Shown: positions 43,838 to 53,403, numbered from the stretch's first letter. The stretch: DNA of 64,000 nt from Thioclava indica (GCF_000714545.1 NZ_AUNB01000073.1:1-64000), one strand, 5' to 3'. Notes: a model not told the origin generated them from the sequence alone. Translations and numbers: made by a program.

Positions 43838-43870
43838 ACCGCTCGGGCCTCGTGTCCGGGCGGTTTTTTA
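43838..43870 (+). terminator. Rho-independent terminator after the lipoprotein gene
   Basis: ACCGCTCGG/CCGGGCGGT stem (one T-G wobble) with a 9-nt loop, followed by a T-run to 43870. Confidence 0.88.
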
Positions 43871-43958
43871 TTGCCTTACGGTCTTGCGCCGATTGTCGCA
43901 GGGCCATTGCCCCGCCCCCTGCAGCCCGCTATCTGGCGAAGCAAGCGCAGGACATGAT

Positions 43959-45641
43959 ATGACGGAAACGACTCTACAGACGCCAAAGCAAATCCTTTCG
44001 CGCGTGGCCGCCCCACAGGCGCGCCGCCTGAAAGCTGCGGGCTGGCTGTCGGTTTTTGCGGCGCTGATCTGGCCAGTGCAGGCCGCCCTTGTCGGGCTTG
44101 TGCTTGGCGATCTGGTGTCACCGGGCGTCTCGCCGCCGCTGTCGCCGCTGATGGGGGCGACTGGTTTCATCGCCCTCGCGCTTGTGCGCATCGTGCTGGA
44201 CTGGATGGCGCTGAAACTAAGCGCGGATGCCGCCGAGGCGATCCTGACCGAGGCTCGCAAGCGGCTGATAGAGCATGCCGTGCGCCAAGCCACCGGGGCG
44301 GCGGCGCTTTCGCCCTCGCAGACCGCTTCGCTGATGGCCGAAAAGCTGGCAGCCCTTGGCCCTTGGGCGACGCGCTATCAACCCACTTTCATTCGCGCGC
44401 GGATCGTCCCGCTTGCCTTTATCCTCATCGTCATGACCCAAAGCTGGGCCGCGGCGGTGATATTTCTGCTCGCGGGGCCATTGATTCCGCTGTTCATGGC
44501 GTTGGTCGGGATGGCCGCGCAGGATGCTTCAGAGCGTCAAATGGTCGAGATCGGCGCGCTTAACAAGCTGCTGATCGACCGGATCGCAGCGATTACCGAT
44601 CTGCGGCTTTTGGGGGCCGAGGCGCGCTCGCGTGCCGATCTGGAGGTCAAGACCGAGGATCTGCGCAGCCGCACGATGGCGGTGCTGCGCGTCGCGTTTT
44701 TGTCCTCGACGGTGCTGGAACTGTTCGCCGCGATTGGCGTGGCGATGGTTGCTGTTTATGTCGGATTTTCCCTGATTGGCTGGATGCATTTTGGCACTTG
44801 GGGCATTCAGATGACCCCGGCGACCGGGATTTTCCTGCTGATGATCGCGCCCGAATTCTTTCAGCCGCTGCGCGATCTGGCCGCCGCTTGGCATGACCGC
44901 GCTGCCGCATTGGCCGTGGCGGGCGAATTGGACACGGCCGAGACCGAGATCGCCAAAGCCAGCAAGATGTTAGGTCAAGGTGGCGCAGGGCAGCCTTTGG
45001 CGAGTGGCACGCTGCGCTGGTCCGGGTTGCAAATCCGCCCCGCCAAGGGGGCCGCGTCCATTCCGATGCCCGACGGTGCGATTGAACCCGGCGAGGCGGT
45101 GGCGATCACTGGCGCTTCGGGGGCCGGCAAAACCACGCTATTGACCACACTCGCCGGGCTGATCGTGCCTGAGGCGGGCGAAATCACGCTGGGTGAGGCG
45201 CGACTGGACGATGCCAGCGCAGATGATTGGCGCGCCGCCTTGGGCTGGATTCCACAAACACCGCGCTTTGCCGATATGACCCTGCGCCAGTTGATCACGC
45301 TGGGCCAAGAGGGCGATATCGACGCGGCCCTTGATGCGGCGGCGGCGGGCGAAATCGTGGCCTCGCTGCCTGAAGGGCTAGAGACGCGGCTTGGCGATAT
45401 GGGCGGCGGTGTTTCCGGTGGCGAGGCGCGCCGTTTGCTGATCGCGCGCGCCCATTTCGCCCATCGCCCCTTGCTGCTGGCCGATGAACCGACCGCTGAT
45501 CTGGACCCGGACACCGCCACCAAAGTCATTGCCGGGCTGGTCGGGCTGCGCGCGCAGGGCGTGACCTTGATCGTCGCCAGCCACGACCCCGCCATGGTCA
45601 GCGCGCTGGATCGCGCCATCGCGTTGGAGGCTGCGTCATGA
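43959..45641 (+). CDS. cydD: Heterodimeric ABC exporter CydD (cysteine/glutathione export)
   Basis: A 560-residue half-transporter: six membrane helices in the N-terminal part (about 25-320), then an ATPase domain with Walker A ITGASGAGKTT, signature VSGGEARRLLIARA and Walker B LLLADEPTADLDP. CydDC exports reduced thiols needed for assembly of cytochrome bd. Start ATG 43959 (MTETTLQTPKQIL). Its stop overlaps cydC by ATGA. It heads the cyd cluster. Confidence 0.92.
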   Translation: MTETTLQTPKQILSRVAAPQARRLKAAGWLSVFAALIWPVQAALVGLVLGDLVSPGVSPPLSPLMGATGFIALALVRIVLDWMALKLSADAAEAILTEARKRLIEHAVRQATGAAALSPSQTASLMAEKLAALGPWATRYQPTFIRARIVPLAFILIVMTQSWAAAVIFLLAGPLIPLFMALVGMAAQDASERQMVEIGALNKLLIDRIAAITDLRLLGAEARSRADLEVKTEDLRSRTMAVLRVAFLSSTVLELFAAIGVAMVAVYVGFSLIGWMHFGTWGIQMTPATGIFLLMIAPEFFQPLRDLAAAWHDRAAALAVAGELDTAETEIAKASKMLGQGGAGQPLASGTLRWSGLQIRPAKGAASIPMPDGAIEPGEAVAITGASGAGKTTLLTTLAGLIVPEAGEITLGEARLDDASADDWRAALGWIPQTPRFADMTLRQLITLGQEGDIDAALDAAAAGEIVASLPEGLETRLGDMGGGVSGGEARRLLIARAHFAHRPLLLADEPTADLDPDTATKVIAGLVGLRAQGVTLIVASHDPAMVSALDRAIALEAAS

Positions 45642-47368
45642 AAGTGCTTTTGATCCTGATCGAGCGCCTTATCGCGCAGCAAAAGACGGCCTTCACGCGC
45701 GGGCTTGCCCTGTCCTTTCTGGTGCTTGCAATGGGCGCGGCGCTGCTGGGACTGTCGGGCTGGTTCGTGACGGCGGCCGCTGCTGCCGGGGTCGCCGGAA
45801 TTGGTCTGGGCTTTGATTTCTTCCAACCCTCGGCAGGCGTGCGCGGGCTGGCACTGGGGCGGGCGGTTGCGCGCTATGGCGAGCGGGTGCTGACTCACGA
45901 TGCGACCCTGCGCGCCTTGGCCGATCTGCGACTGGCGCTGATGGATGGCGTCTCGCGACGTCCGCATGAGGATCAGGCGAAACTGCGCGGCGCTGAGGCG
46001 CTCAACCGGATGACTTCTGATGTTGATGCGCTGGACGGGTTGCTGCTGCGCCTTGCGCTGCCGTTTCTGGCGGGTGGTATGGTGCAGGTTTCGGCGCTGT
46101 TGATGCTGTGGTGGCTGGAAGGGCTGCCGATTGGCTTGGCGGTGTTCGTGATTTACCTGATCGGCGGCGGAGGCGGTCTGATCTGGGTGGCGCGTGCCGC
46201 GCGGTCCGATGCCCGCAAGGCGGAAACCGCGCTGCAAGCAATCCGCACCCATGCGCTGGAATTGATGCGCGGGCGGGCCGATCTGGCGGTGGCGGGTGCC
46301 TTGCGCGCGCAAAGTGCGCAGATTGCGGCGCAGATCGACGCCGAAGCGATCGCCAAGCGCAACCTTGAAGCCTTGGATCGCCGCGTTGGCGCAGTGATCA
46401 GCGCGACCACGGCCCTTGCAGGGGCGGCGGCCTTGGCCATCGGCGGCCAAATGGCGGCGGCGGGGCAAATCACGCCTGCGCGGGCCGCAATCGGTCTGTT
46501 CGTCGCGCTGGCATTGGCGGAATCGCTGATGCTGTTGCGCCGGGGCATGGCCGAAATCGGGCGGATGCAAGAGGCGGGCGCGCGTGTTCTGGACCTTAGC
46601 GACACGCCTGCGCGCCCTGATGCCACGACCCAGCCTGCTCCCGTCTCCGATGCACCGCTACTGTGCGCGAAGGGTCTTAGCTTTATGCGCCCCGGTGCGC
46701 AGGCTCCGGTGTTTGAGGGGCTCGATTTCGATCTGCATCGTGGCGAGACGCTGTTTTTGACGGGGCCGTCAGGGGCTGGAAAATCGACTGCTTTGGCGGT
46801 GCTGGCGGGGCTACTTGCACCCAGCGTAGGCACGCTTGAGATGCGCGGAGTCGCGATGGCGCAATGGCCCGAGACCGATTTGCGCGAGCATCTGACGATG
46901 GTGGCCCAACGTAGCCAGTTGATCGGCGGGACGGTGGGCGACAATCTGGCCTTGGCGTTGCCCCAGGGGGCCAAGCTGCCCGAGGCCGAAGCCCACGCCG
47001 CCCTGCAAGCGGTCGCGCTTGACGAGGTGATCGAGTTGCGCGGCGGATTTGCGGCGCAACTGGGCGAAGGCGGGGCGGGCCTTTCTGGCGGTCAGGCCAA
47101 ACGTTTGGCACTGGCACGCGCCGCGCTACGCCGCCCCGATGTGTTGCTACTCGATGAGCCGACCGAGGGCCTCGACCCTGAAACGGCGCGCGCAACACTG
47201 CAAGGATTGCGTCAACTGCTGCCCGACTCGGGTATCATTGTCGTGTCGCATCGCAGCCCGGACCGGGCTTTTGCCAGTCGCGAAGTTGCCTTGATTTCAG
47301 TCAACGCTGCGACGAATCGCCTCGATCGACTTCAAAACCCAAAAAACACTATTAATAATCGCTCGTAA
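45638..47368 (+). CDS. cydC: Heterodimeric ABC exporter CydC
   Basis: A 576-residue half-transporter pairing with CydD. The membrane domain includes LLGLSGWFVTAAAAAGVAG and GLALGRAVARYGERVLTHDATLRAL, a pattern specific to CydC. The ATPase domain has TGPSGAGKST, LSGGQAKRLALARA and LLLDEPTEGLDP. The start overlaps the cydD stop by ATGA. The structural genes cydAB follow after a 147-bp gap. Confidence 0.93.
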   Translation: MKVLLILIERLIAQQKTAFTRGLALSFLVLAMGAALLGLSGWFVTAAAAAGVAGIGLGFDFFQPSAGVRGLALGRAVARYGERVLTHDATLRALADLRLALMDGVSRRPHEDQAKLRGAEALNRMTSDVDALDGLLLRLALPFLAGGMVQVSALLMLWWLEGLPIGLAVFVIYLIGGGGGLIWVARAARSDARKAETALQAIRTHALELMRGRADLAVAGALRAQSAQIAAQIDAEAIAKRNLEALDRRVGAVISATTALAGAAALAIGGQMAAAGQITPARAAIGLFVALALAESLMLLRRGMAEIGRMQEAGARVLDLSDTPARPDATTQPAPVSDAPLLCAKGLSFMRPGAQAPVFEGLDFDLHRGETLFLTGPSGAGKSTALAVLAGLLAPSVGTLEMRGVAMAQWPETDLREHLTMVAQRSQLIGGTVGDNLALALPQGAKLPEAEAHAALQAVALDEVIELRGGFAAQLGEGGAGLSGGQAKRLALARAALRRPDVLLLDEPTEGLDPETARATLQGLRQLLPDSGIIVVSHRSPDRAFASREVALISVNAATNRLDRLQNPKNTINNRS

Positions 47369-47515
47369 CGACACCTTCACAGTTTCGTGCGACAACTCGC
47401 CCTTTGAACTATCGGTCCATCGGGTGCAGACCCGCGATCACAAAATACATCTTAGAATCACATTTCCATGTGGTTAAGCTTGAGCTCAGATGTAAGTAGG
47501 GAACGGAGAACGAGA

Positions 47516-49120
47516 ATGGATATCGGGATCGTTGACCTGTCACGGCTGCAATTTGCCATGACCGTCATGTATCACTTCCTCTTCGTGCCGCTCACGCTTG
47601 GTCTTTCGATCATCGTGGCGATCATGGAGACGGTCTATGTAATGACCAACCGCCCCATCTGGCGGCAGATGACGAAGTTTTGGGCAACACTGTTTGGCAT
47701 CAACTTCGTGCTGGGCGTGGCCACCGGGATAACGATGGAATTCCAGTTCGGCATGAACTGGAGCTACTACAGCCACTATGTGGGCGACATCTTTGGGGCA
47801 CCGCTGGCCATTGAGGGGCTTATGGCCTTCTTTATGGAAGCAACCTTTGTCGGGTTGATGTTCTTTGGTTGGGACAAGCTGAGCCCGGTCAAGCACATGG
47901 TCGTGACGTGGCTGGTCGCCATCGGGTCGAACTTTTCGGCGCTGTGGATTTTGATCGCAAACGGCTGGATGCAAAACCCCGTCGGAGCTGCGTTCAACCC
48001 GCTAACGATGCGCATGGAAATGACCTCGTTCTTCGACGTTGTGTTCAACCCCGTCGCACAGGCGAAATTCGTGCATACCGTTTCTGCGGGCTATGTGACG
48101 GCGGCCGTGTTCGTGATGGGCGTTTCCGCTTGGTATATGCTCAAGGGACGCCACTTCGAACTGGCGCGCCGCTCAATCGCAGTTGCCGCGGCCTTTGGTT
48201 TGGCCTCGGCGCTGTCGGTTGTCATTCTGGGTGATGAGTCGGGCTATGAGACCACGCATAACCAGAAAATGAAGCTCGCTGCGATGGAAGCAATGTGGGA
48301 CACCGAACCGGCACCTGCCTCGTTCACGCTGTTCGGCATCCCCGATCAGGAAGCGCGCGAAACCAAGTATGCGGTGCATATTCCGTGGGCGATGGGCCTG
48401 ATCGGCACGCGCTCGCTGACGGGTCAGATCGAGGGTATCAACCAGTTGGTCGAAGGCTCGGAAGAGCGGATTAAAAAGGGCATCATCGCCTATGACGATC
48501 TGCTCAAAATCCGCGAAGCCAAAGGCGATGTCAGCCCCGAGGTCAAAGCGCAGTTCGAAGAGAATGTCGGCGATCTGGGCTATGCCTACCTGCTGATGCG
48601 CTATGTCGATGACCCGCGCACCGCAACGCAGGAACAGATCGAGCAGGCGGCGAATGATACGGTGCCGACCGTGTGGCCGATCTTCTGGTCGTTCCGCATC
48701 ATGGTGGCGCTTGGCTTCTCGTTCATCGCTGTGATGGCCTATTTCTTCTTCATCTCGAACTGGAGAGGCATGCGCTATCCGCGTTGGGCATTGCACGCGG
48801 CGGTCTGGATCATCCCGACCCCGTGGATTGCCGCCGAATTGGGCTGGTTTACTGCCGAATTCGGGCGTCAGCCTTGGACGGTGGATGGGGTTCTGCCCAC
48901 GGCGCTGTCGGTGAGCCACCTGTCGGTTGGCGATCTGTTGATCACATTGGCAGGCTTTGTCGCGCTCTACACCGTGCTCTTCATCATCGAAATGGGCTTG
49001 ATGATCAAATTCATCAAAAAAGGCCCCTATCAAGACGTGGAACTGACGCAGGACTGGCAGCAACGGCATGAAGACCGCCTGTCGGGTCGCAGTTCCTCCG
49101 TCACCATGCCAGCGGAGTAA
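47516..49120 (+). CDS. cydA: Cytochrome bd ubiquinol oxidase subunit I
   Basis: A 534-residue polytopic quinol oxidase subunit carrying the haems. Haem ligand H20 (MYHFLFVPLTLG) and the FVHTVSAGYV histidine (His185 region) are present, as are the conserved glutamates in GAPLAIEGLMAFFMEATFVGL split around 99-119. A long Q-loop (about 240-375) contains GLIGTRSLTGQ and the extended insertion of the E. coli-type long-Q-loop class. It gives respiration at low oxygen. Start ATG 47516 follows ACGGAGAACGAG; a GTG-region start further upstream is not supported. Confidence 0.96.
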   Translation: MDIGIVDLSRLQFAMTVMYHFLFVPLTLGLSIIVAIMETVYVMTNRPIWRQMTKFWATLFGINFVLGVATGITMEFQFGMNWSYYSHYVGDIFGAPLAIEGLMAFFMEATFVGLMFFGWDKLSPVKHMVVTWLVAIGSNFSALWILIANGWMQNPVGAAFNPLTMRMEMTSFFDVVFNPVAQAKFVHTVSAGYVTAAVFVMGVSAWYMLKGRHFELARRSIAVAAAFGLASALSVVILGDESGYETTHNQKMKLAAMEAMWDTEPAPASFTLFGIPDQEARETKYAVHIPWAMGLIGTRSLTGQIEGINQLVEGSEERIKKGIIAYDDLLKIREAKGDVSPEVKAQFEENVGDLGYAYLLMRYVDDPRTATQEQIEQAANDTVPTVWPIFWSFRIMVALGFSFIAVMAYFFFISNWRGMRYPRWALHAAVWIIPTPWIAAELGWFTAEFGRQPWTVDGVLPTALSVSHLSVGDLLITLAGFVALYTVLFIIEMGLMIKFIKKGPYQDVELTQDWQQRHEDRLSGRSSSVTMPAE

Positions 49121-49124
49121 GCAA

Positions 49125-50285
49125 ATGATTCTTTCCGAATTAATCAGCCTTGATGTGCTGCGCGTGATCTGGTGGCTCTTGCTGGGTGTGTTGTTGATCG
49201 GCTTCGCGCTGACTGATGGCTTTGACCTGGGTGTGGGCGCGTTGCTCCCATTCGTTGGGAAAACCGACACGGAACGTCGTGTAGCGATCAATACCGTCGG
49301 CCCGGTCTGGGAGGGCAACCAAGTGTGGTTCATCCTTGGCGGCGGTGCGATCTTTGCCGCTTGGCCACCACTTTATGCGGTCAGCTTCTCGGGCTTCTAC
49401 CTTGCGATGTTCGCGATCCTTGCCGCGCTCATCCTGCGGCCCGTGGCGTTCAAATATCGCTCCAAGCGTGACGGTCACGCTTGGCGCAACGGCTGGGACT
49501 GGGCGCTGTTCGTCGGTGGCGCGGTGCCTGCCCTTATCTTCGGCGTGGCCGTGGGCAACGTGCTGCAAGGTGTGCCCTTCCAATTGAACGATATGTTGAT
49601 GCCGCTCTATCCGGGCAACTTCTTCATCAAGTTCATCTCGCTACTTAACCCGTTTGCTTTGCTCGCCGGTGTCGTCTCGATTTCGATGTTGATGATGCAT
49701 GGCGCGGCATGGCTCACGCTGAAAACCGAAGGTCCGGTGCAACTTCGCGCTCGGGCAATCGGGTCAGTGGCGGGGATAGTGGCCTTTGTCACCTATATCC
49801 TCGCAGGTGTCTGGCTGGCTTTTGGCATCAAGGGCTATGCGATCACTTCGGTCGTGCCCGATAATGGCCCCTCCAACCCGCTGTTCTCGACCGTTGAACA
49901 CGGTGGCAGCTGGTTATCGGCCTATTCGGATCGCCCGTGGATCGCAATTGCGCCGATCCTTGGCCTGCTGGGTATCGCACTGGCCACGCTGGGTCTGCGT
50001 GCGGGCCGCGAAGGCTCGACATTGCTGTTGTCGAAACTTGGCATCTTCGGGGTGATTTCATCGGTCGGATTGACGATGTTCCCGTTCATCCTGCCCAGCT
50101 CGATTCAACCCGATGCGTCGCTGACTGTCTGGGACGCGTCGTCCTCGCAGCAAACGCTGTTCGTCATGCTCGTCGTCACGCTCATCTTCATGCCGCTCAT
50201 TCTTGCCTACACTGCCTGGGTTTATAAGGTTCTGTGGGGCAAAGTGACGGTCGAAGAGATCGAAAGCGACAGCCATTCCTACTGA
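49125..50285 (+). CDS. cydB: Cytochrome bd ubiquinol oxidase subunit II
   Basis: A 386-residue polytopic subunit with the signature FALTDGFDLGVGALLPFVG near the N-terminus, and PVWEGNQVWFILGGGAIFAAWPP soon after (split around 54-77). It lies 4 bp after cydA, with AGCGGAG overlapping the cydA 3' end as ribosome site. Length is standard. Confidence 0.96.
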   Translation: MILSELISLDVLRVIWWLLLGVLLIGFALTDGFDLGVGALLPFVGKTDTERRVAINTVGPVWEGNQVWFILGGGAIFAAWPPLYAVSFSGFYLAMFAILAALILRPVAFKYRSKRDGHAWRNGWDWALFVGGAVPALIFGVAVGNVLQGVPFQLNDMLMPLYPGNFFIKFISLLNPFALLAGVVSISMLMMHGAAWLTLKTEGPVQLRARAIGSVAGIVAFVTYILAGVWLAFGIKGYAITSVVPDNGPSNPLFSTVEHGGSWLSAYSDRPWIAIAPILGLLGIALATLGLRAGREGSTLLLSKLGIFGVISSVGLTMFPFILPSSIQPDASLTVWDASSSQQTLFVMLVVTLIFMPLILAYTAWVYKVLWGKVTVEEIESDSHSY

Positions 50286-50299
50286 AAGGAGACCAAGAT

Positions 50300-50419
50300 A
50301 TGTGGTATTTCGCATGGATCCTCGGGCTTCCACTGGCCGCGCTGATCGCGGTGGCCAATGCAATGTGGCTCGAGATGCAGAACGATCGCAAAATCGCAGG
50401 TGAGACCGAGACCGACTGA
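50300..50419 (+). CDS. cydX: Cytochrome bd small subunit CydX
   Basis: A 39-residue single-helix protein beginning MWYFAWILGLPLAALIAVAN, the CydX/YbgT signature, with a charged C-terminus. It stabilises the haem site of cytochrome bd. ATG 50300 follows GAAAGGAGACCAAG, 14 nt after cydB. Confidence 0.93.
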   Translation: MWYFAWILGLPLAALIAVANAMWLEMQNDRKIAGETETD

Positions 50420-50445
50420 TCTTGCCTCACGCATGTGACAAAACG

Positions 50446-50473
50446 AAGGCCGCTCCTAACCGGGGCGGCCTTT
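50446..50473 (+). terminator. Probable terminator of the cyd operon
   Basis: AAGGCCGC/GCGGCCTT stem with an 11-nt loop, followed by a short TTTA. The T-run is weak but the position, 26 bp after cydX, fits. Confidence 0.65.
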
Positions 50474-50542
50474 ACGATTCTGCCTTATAAGGCGACGTAA
50501 CGGCAGGCGATCCGGCGCGATAGCGCAAACAGTCGTCAAGAC

Positions 50543-50569
50543 GTGACGTCCCGCGCCCAAAAGTGACGT
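50543..50569. promoter_or_regulatory. Two GTGACGT repeats upstream of etfB
   Basis: GTGACGT occurs at 50543-50549 and again at 50563-50569, exactly 20 bp apart, about 97-123 bp upstream of the etfB start. The spacing of roughly two helical turns suggests a tandem operator. The cognate protein is unknown. Confidence 0.3.
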
Positions 50570-50665
50570 TTTACCCCTGTCCCTTGGGCGCGTGCTCTTG
50601 TAACAAAATTACCGAACGAACCTGTCCGCCCGCAACAGGCGGACCCAGATTAGGGAGACACGCCG

Positions 50666-51424
50666 ATGAAGGTGCTGGTGCCGGTAAAGCGCGTGATCGA
50701 CTATAACGTGAAAGCCCGTGTGAAAGCGGATGGCAGCGGTGTCGATCTAGCCAATGTCAAAATGTCGATGAACCCGTTTGACGAGATTGCCGTCGAAGAG
50801 GCAATCCGACTGAAAGAAAAAGGCGCGGTCGAAGAGATCGTCGTCGTCTCGATCGGCGTCAAACAGGCGCAGGAAACCCTGCGCACGGCGCTGGCGATGG
50901 GCGCGGATCGCGCGATCCTTGTCGTGGCTGCCGATGATGTGCATCAAGACATCGAGCCGCTGGCTGTCGCCAAGATCCTCGCCAAAGTGGTTGAGGAAGA
51001 GGCGCCCAAAATGGTGATCCTTGGCAAGCAGGCGATCGACAATGACATGAACGCCACTGGCCAGATGCTGGCGGCGCTGCTGGGCTGGGGTCAGGCGACC
51101 TTTGCCTCCGAAGTCGTGGTCGAAGGCGAGACGGCGAAAGTCACCCGCGAGGTTGACGGCGGCCTGCAAACGATTGAGGTCAAACTGCCCACAATCGTGA
51201 CGACCGACCTGCGCCTGAACGAGCCGCGTTATGCCTCGCTGCCCAATATCATGAAGGCCAAGAAAAAGCCGCTCGAGGAAAAAACCGCTGCCGATTACGG
51301 CGTCGATGTCACGCCGCGTCTTGAAGTGGTCTCGACCAAGGAACCCGAGTCGCGTCAGGCGGGCGAAATGGTGCCCGATGTCGATACGCTTGTGGCGAAA
51401 CTCAAAGAGAAGGGGGTCGTGTGA
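50666..51424 (+). CDS. etfB: Electron transfer flavoprotein subunit beta
   Basis: A 252-residue ETF beta subunit that binds AMP and, with EtfA, accepts electrons from acyl-CoA dehydrogenases for ETF:quinone oxidoreductase. N-terminus [16 protein letters not shown], the signature [20 protein letters not shown] and the [20 protein letters not shown] segment are characteristic. Start ATG 50666 follows TTAGGGAGACACGCC. It shares one base with etfA. Confidence 0.96.
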   Translation: MKVLVPVKRVIDYNVKARVKADGSGVDLANVKMSMNPFDEIAVEEAIRLKEKGAVEEIVVVSIGVKQAQETLRTALAMGADRAILVVAADDVHQDIEPLAVAKILAKVVEEEAPKMVILGKQAIDNDMNATGQMLAALLGWGQATFASEVVVEGETAKVTREVDGGLQTIEVKLPTIVTTDLRLNEPRYASLPNIMKAKKKPLEEKTAADYGVDVTPRLEVVSTKEPESRQAGEMVPDVDTLVAKLKEKGVV

Positions 51425-52350
51425 TGGCCGTTCTACTGCTGGGTGAAGTGAATAATGGTGAGCTGTCGGTTGATGCGACAGCCAAGGCTGTGAGCGCTGC
51501 GAAATCGCTGGGCGATGTGACCGTGCTTTGCGCGGGTGCCTCGGCTGCGGCTGCGGGTGAAGCCGCGGCAAAGATCGACGGCGTCGCGAAGGTGCTGGTC
51601 GCTGAAGACCCTTCGCTGGGCCACCGTCTGGCGGAACCGACCGCCGCGCTGATCGTCGGACTTGCGGGTGATTATTCGCATATCGTGGCCCCGGCTACGA
51701 CCGACGCGAAAAACGTGATGCCGCGCGTCGCGGCCCTGCTGGATGTGATGATCCTTTCGGATGTCTCGGGCGTCGTCGATGCCGGCACGTTTGAGCGCCC
51801 GATCTATGCCGGCAACGCAATCCAGACCGTGAAATCGAAGGACGCCACGAAGGTCATCACCTTCCGCACCTCGACTTTCGATGCCGCTGGTGAAGGCGGT
51901 GCCGCGCCAGTCGAGACCGTGAATGCGGCCGCCGATCCCGCGCTGAGTTCCTGGGTCGAAGATAAGGTCGCTGAAAGTGATCGTCCCGAACTGACCTCGG
52001 CTAAAACCGTGGTTTCGGGTGGACGTGGCGTTGGCTCGGAAGACGATTTCAAGATCATCGCAGCACTGGCGGACAAGCTTGGCGCGGCGGTTGGTGCCTC
52101 GCGCGCAGCGGTCGATTCCGGCTTTGCGCCCAATGACTGGCAAGTCGGGCAAACTGGCAAAGTCGTGGCCCCTGATCTGTATATCGCTGTCGGCATTTCC
52201 GGCGCGATCCAGCACCTTGCGGGCATGAAGGATTCCAAGGTGATCGTTGCGATCAACAAGGATGAAGAAGCTCCGATCTTCCAAGTCGCCGATTTCGGCC
52301 TTGTCGCCGATCTATTCGACGCCGTGCCCGAGCTGACCGAAAAGCTGTAA
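51424..52350 (+). CDS. etfA: Electron transfer flavoprotein subunit alpha
   Basis: A 308-residue FAD-binding ETF subunit with the C-terminal signature [18 protein letters not shown] and [20 protein letters not shown]. The [12 protein letters not shown] loop also matches. Start ATG 51424 overlaps the etfB TGA by one base (GTGATGG). A GTG one codon earlier is also possible but less likely. A strong terminator follows. Confidence 0.96.
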   Translation: MAVLLLGEVNNGELSVDATAKAVSAAKSLGDVTVLCAGASAAAAGEAAAKIDGVAKVLVAEDPSLGHRLAEPTAALIVGLAGDYSHIVAPATTDAKNVMPRVAALLDVMILSDVSGVVDAGTFERPIYAGNAIQTVKSKDATKVITFRTSTFDAAGEGGAAPVETVNAAADPALSSWVEDKVAESDRPELTSAKTVVSGGRGVGSEDDFKIIAALADKLGAAVGASRAAVDSGFAPNDWQVGQTGKVVAPDLYIAVGISGAIQHLAGMKDSKVIVAINKDEEAPIFQVADFGLVADLFDAVPELTEKL

Positions 52351-52385
52351 GCACACACGGGGCACCGCGCCCCGACCGACATCGT

Positions 52386-52420
52386 AAAAAGGGGCTGGGA
52401 GTTTTCCCGGCCCCTTTTTT
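52386..52420 (+). terminator. Bidirectional terminator after etfA
   Basis: AAAAAGGGGC-GGG stem pairing with CCC-GCCCCTTTTT around a short loop, with A-run before and T-run after. It ends etfBA and can also serve the convergent DUF6473 gene. Confidence 0.93.
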
Positions 52421-52426
52421 AATGGA

Positions 52427-53248
52427 TCATAGCAAGCCACGCACCTCAGGCTCTAGCGCCTCGGCAATTTCGGCATGCACCATCGGGCCGGGTAGCATCT
52501 GCGCTGCAGGTTCTTCCATCGAGGCGAAATGCATACCGGACGTACCCCCGCTGCGCGCTGTGACCGAGGGCTCAACCCGCACCACTTTCGTTGCGAATGG
52601 GCGCAACGCATCAACCATCGCCGCTGTCACCAATAGCGGCTCAGCGCCCAGAGGGTCTTGCTGACCGGGTGCGCGATAATCCCCAAGCCATAGCAACACC
52701 TTGTCTCCCTCAAGGCAGTCCAGAAGCGCGCGCATACGCTGCACCCACGCGATGCGCAACTCGGCAATCAGCGCTTCGAACTTGTCGGGGGCGCGCGCCT
52801 TGAGAGCAATCAGCATGTGGCGCGTAAAGTTGAACTCGGTGAAGTCCACGCCGCGAAAGATCGACCGCATCAGGCTAGATGCGCGCAAAAAACGATCATT
52901 GCGACGCGGATGGACCGCGTAAAATCGGTTCGACATGTTTTGCGCGCCCATCAACTGCACCACGTTCAGACGTGCAGACCGCGACGCCTCAACAATCTGG
53001 GGCTCATTGACGAAGACATCCGTCCCCGCATTCATATAGCCAAAATTCACGACCGGCAGCCCGAGTCGCTCTTCAAGAAGCGTGGGCCAAGGATCACTCA
53101 CGAATTTCCCATAGGTTTCCGTGCCACCCAAAGCGGCAATATACTCGCCCGCAAGCGACCGGCACGGACCGCGAAACAGCAGTTTGGATTTCCCGTAGCG
53201 ACACGGAAAGTAGTCAAGGGCGCCATCGCCCGAATATTCGAAAGCCAT
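52427..53248 (-). CDS. DUF6473 family protein
   Basis: A 273-residue cytoplasmic protein beginning MAFEYSGDGALDYFPCRYGK, with LLFRGPCRSL and ALGGTETYGKFV. I recognise it with fair confidence as DUF6473, common in Rhodobacterales, where paralogues occur near polysaccharide genes. The fold may be SGNH-like, as GGTETYG and VNFGYMNAG resemble such blocks, but no catalytic assignment is safe. Start ATG 53248 has GGTGGGAAAA upstream; the longer open frame is not coding. It is divergent from the hydroxybutyryl-CoA dehydrogenase gene. Confidence 0.75.
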   Translation of the reverse strand: MAFEYSGDGALDYFPCRYGKSKLLFRGPCRSLAGEYIAALGGTETYGKFVSDPWPTLLEERLGLPVVNFGYMNAGTDVFVNEPQIVEASRSARLNVVQLMGAQNMSNRFYAVHPRRNDRFLRASSLMRSIFRGVDFTEFNFTRHMLIALKARAPDKFEALIAELRIAWVQRMRALLDCLEGDKVLLWLGDYRAPGQQDPLGAEPLLVTAAMVDALRPFATKVVRVEPSVTARSGGTSGMHFASMEEPAAQMLPGPMVHAEIAEALEPEVRGLL

Positions 53249-53403
53249 TTTTCCCACCTCAGTTAAATTCGACTCACCCGAACTCACTTTGGCGTGAAAG
53301 GCTTTCAAAACGGTTATTGAGAAAATACGATCTATCGCGCCGCACCTCTTGCACGGGGGCGCTGGCCGCGTATGGTCAAGGCGGCTTTGTGAAAGGGCAG
53401 AAT

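Noticed and set aside
44975-46570. A 531-codon open frame on the minus strand across cydD/cydC
   Set aside because: It is the complement of two well-identified genes, rich in Arg/Gln/His/Pro and without any family pattern. Such long antisense frames are normal in GC-rich DNA.
47459-47472. CACAT-TTCC-ATGTG inverted repeat before cydA as an FNR or ArcA site
   Set aside because: It does not match the FNR consensus and five-base arms are too short to be persuasive alone.
48173-49333. A 386-codon open frame opposite cydA/cydB
   Set aside because: It mirrors conserved oxidase genes and shows only composition-driven Arg/His-rich sequence.
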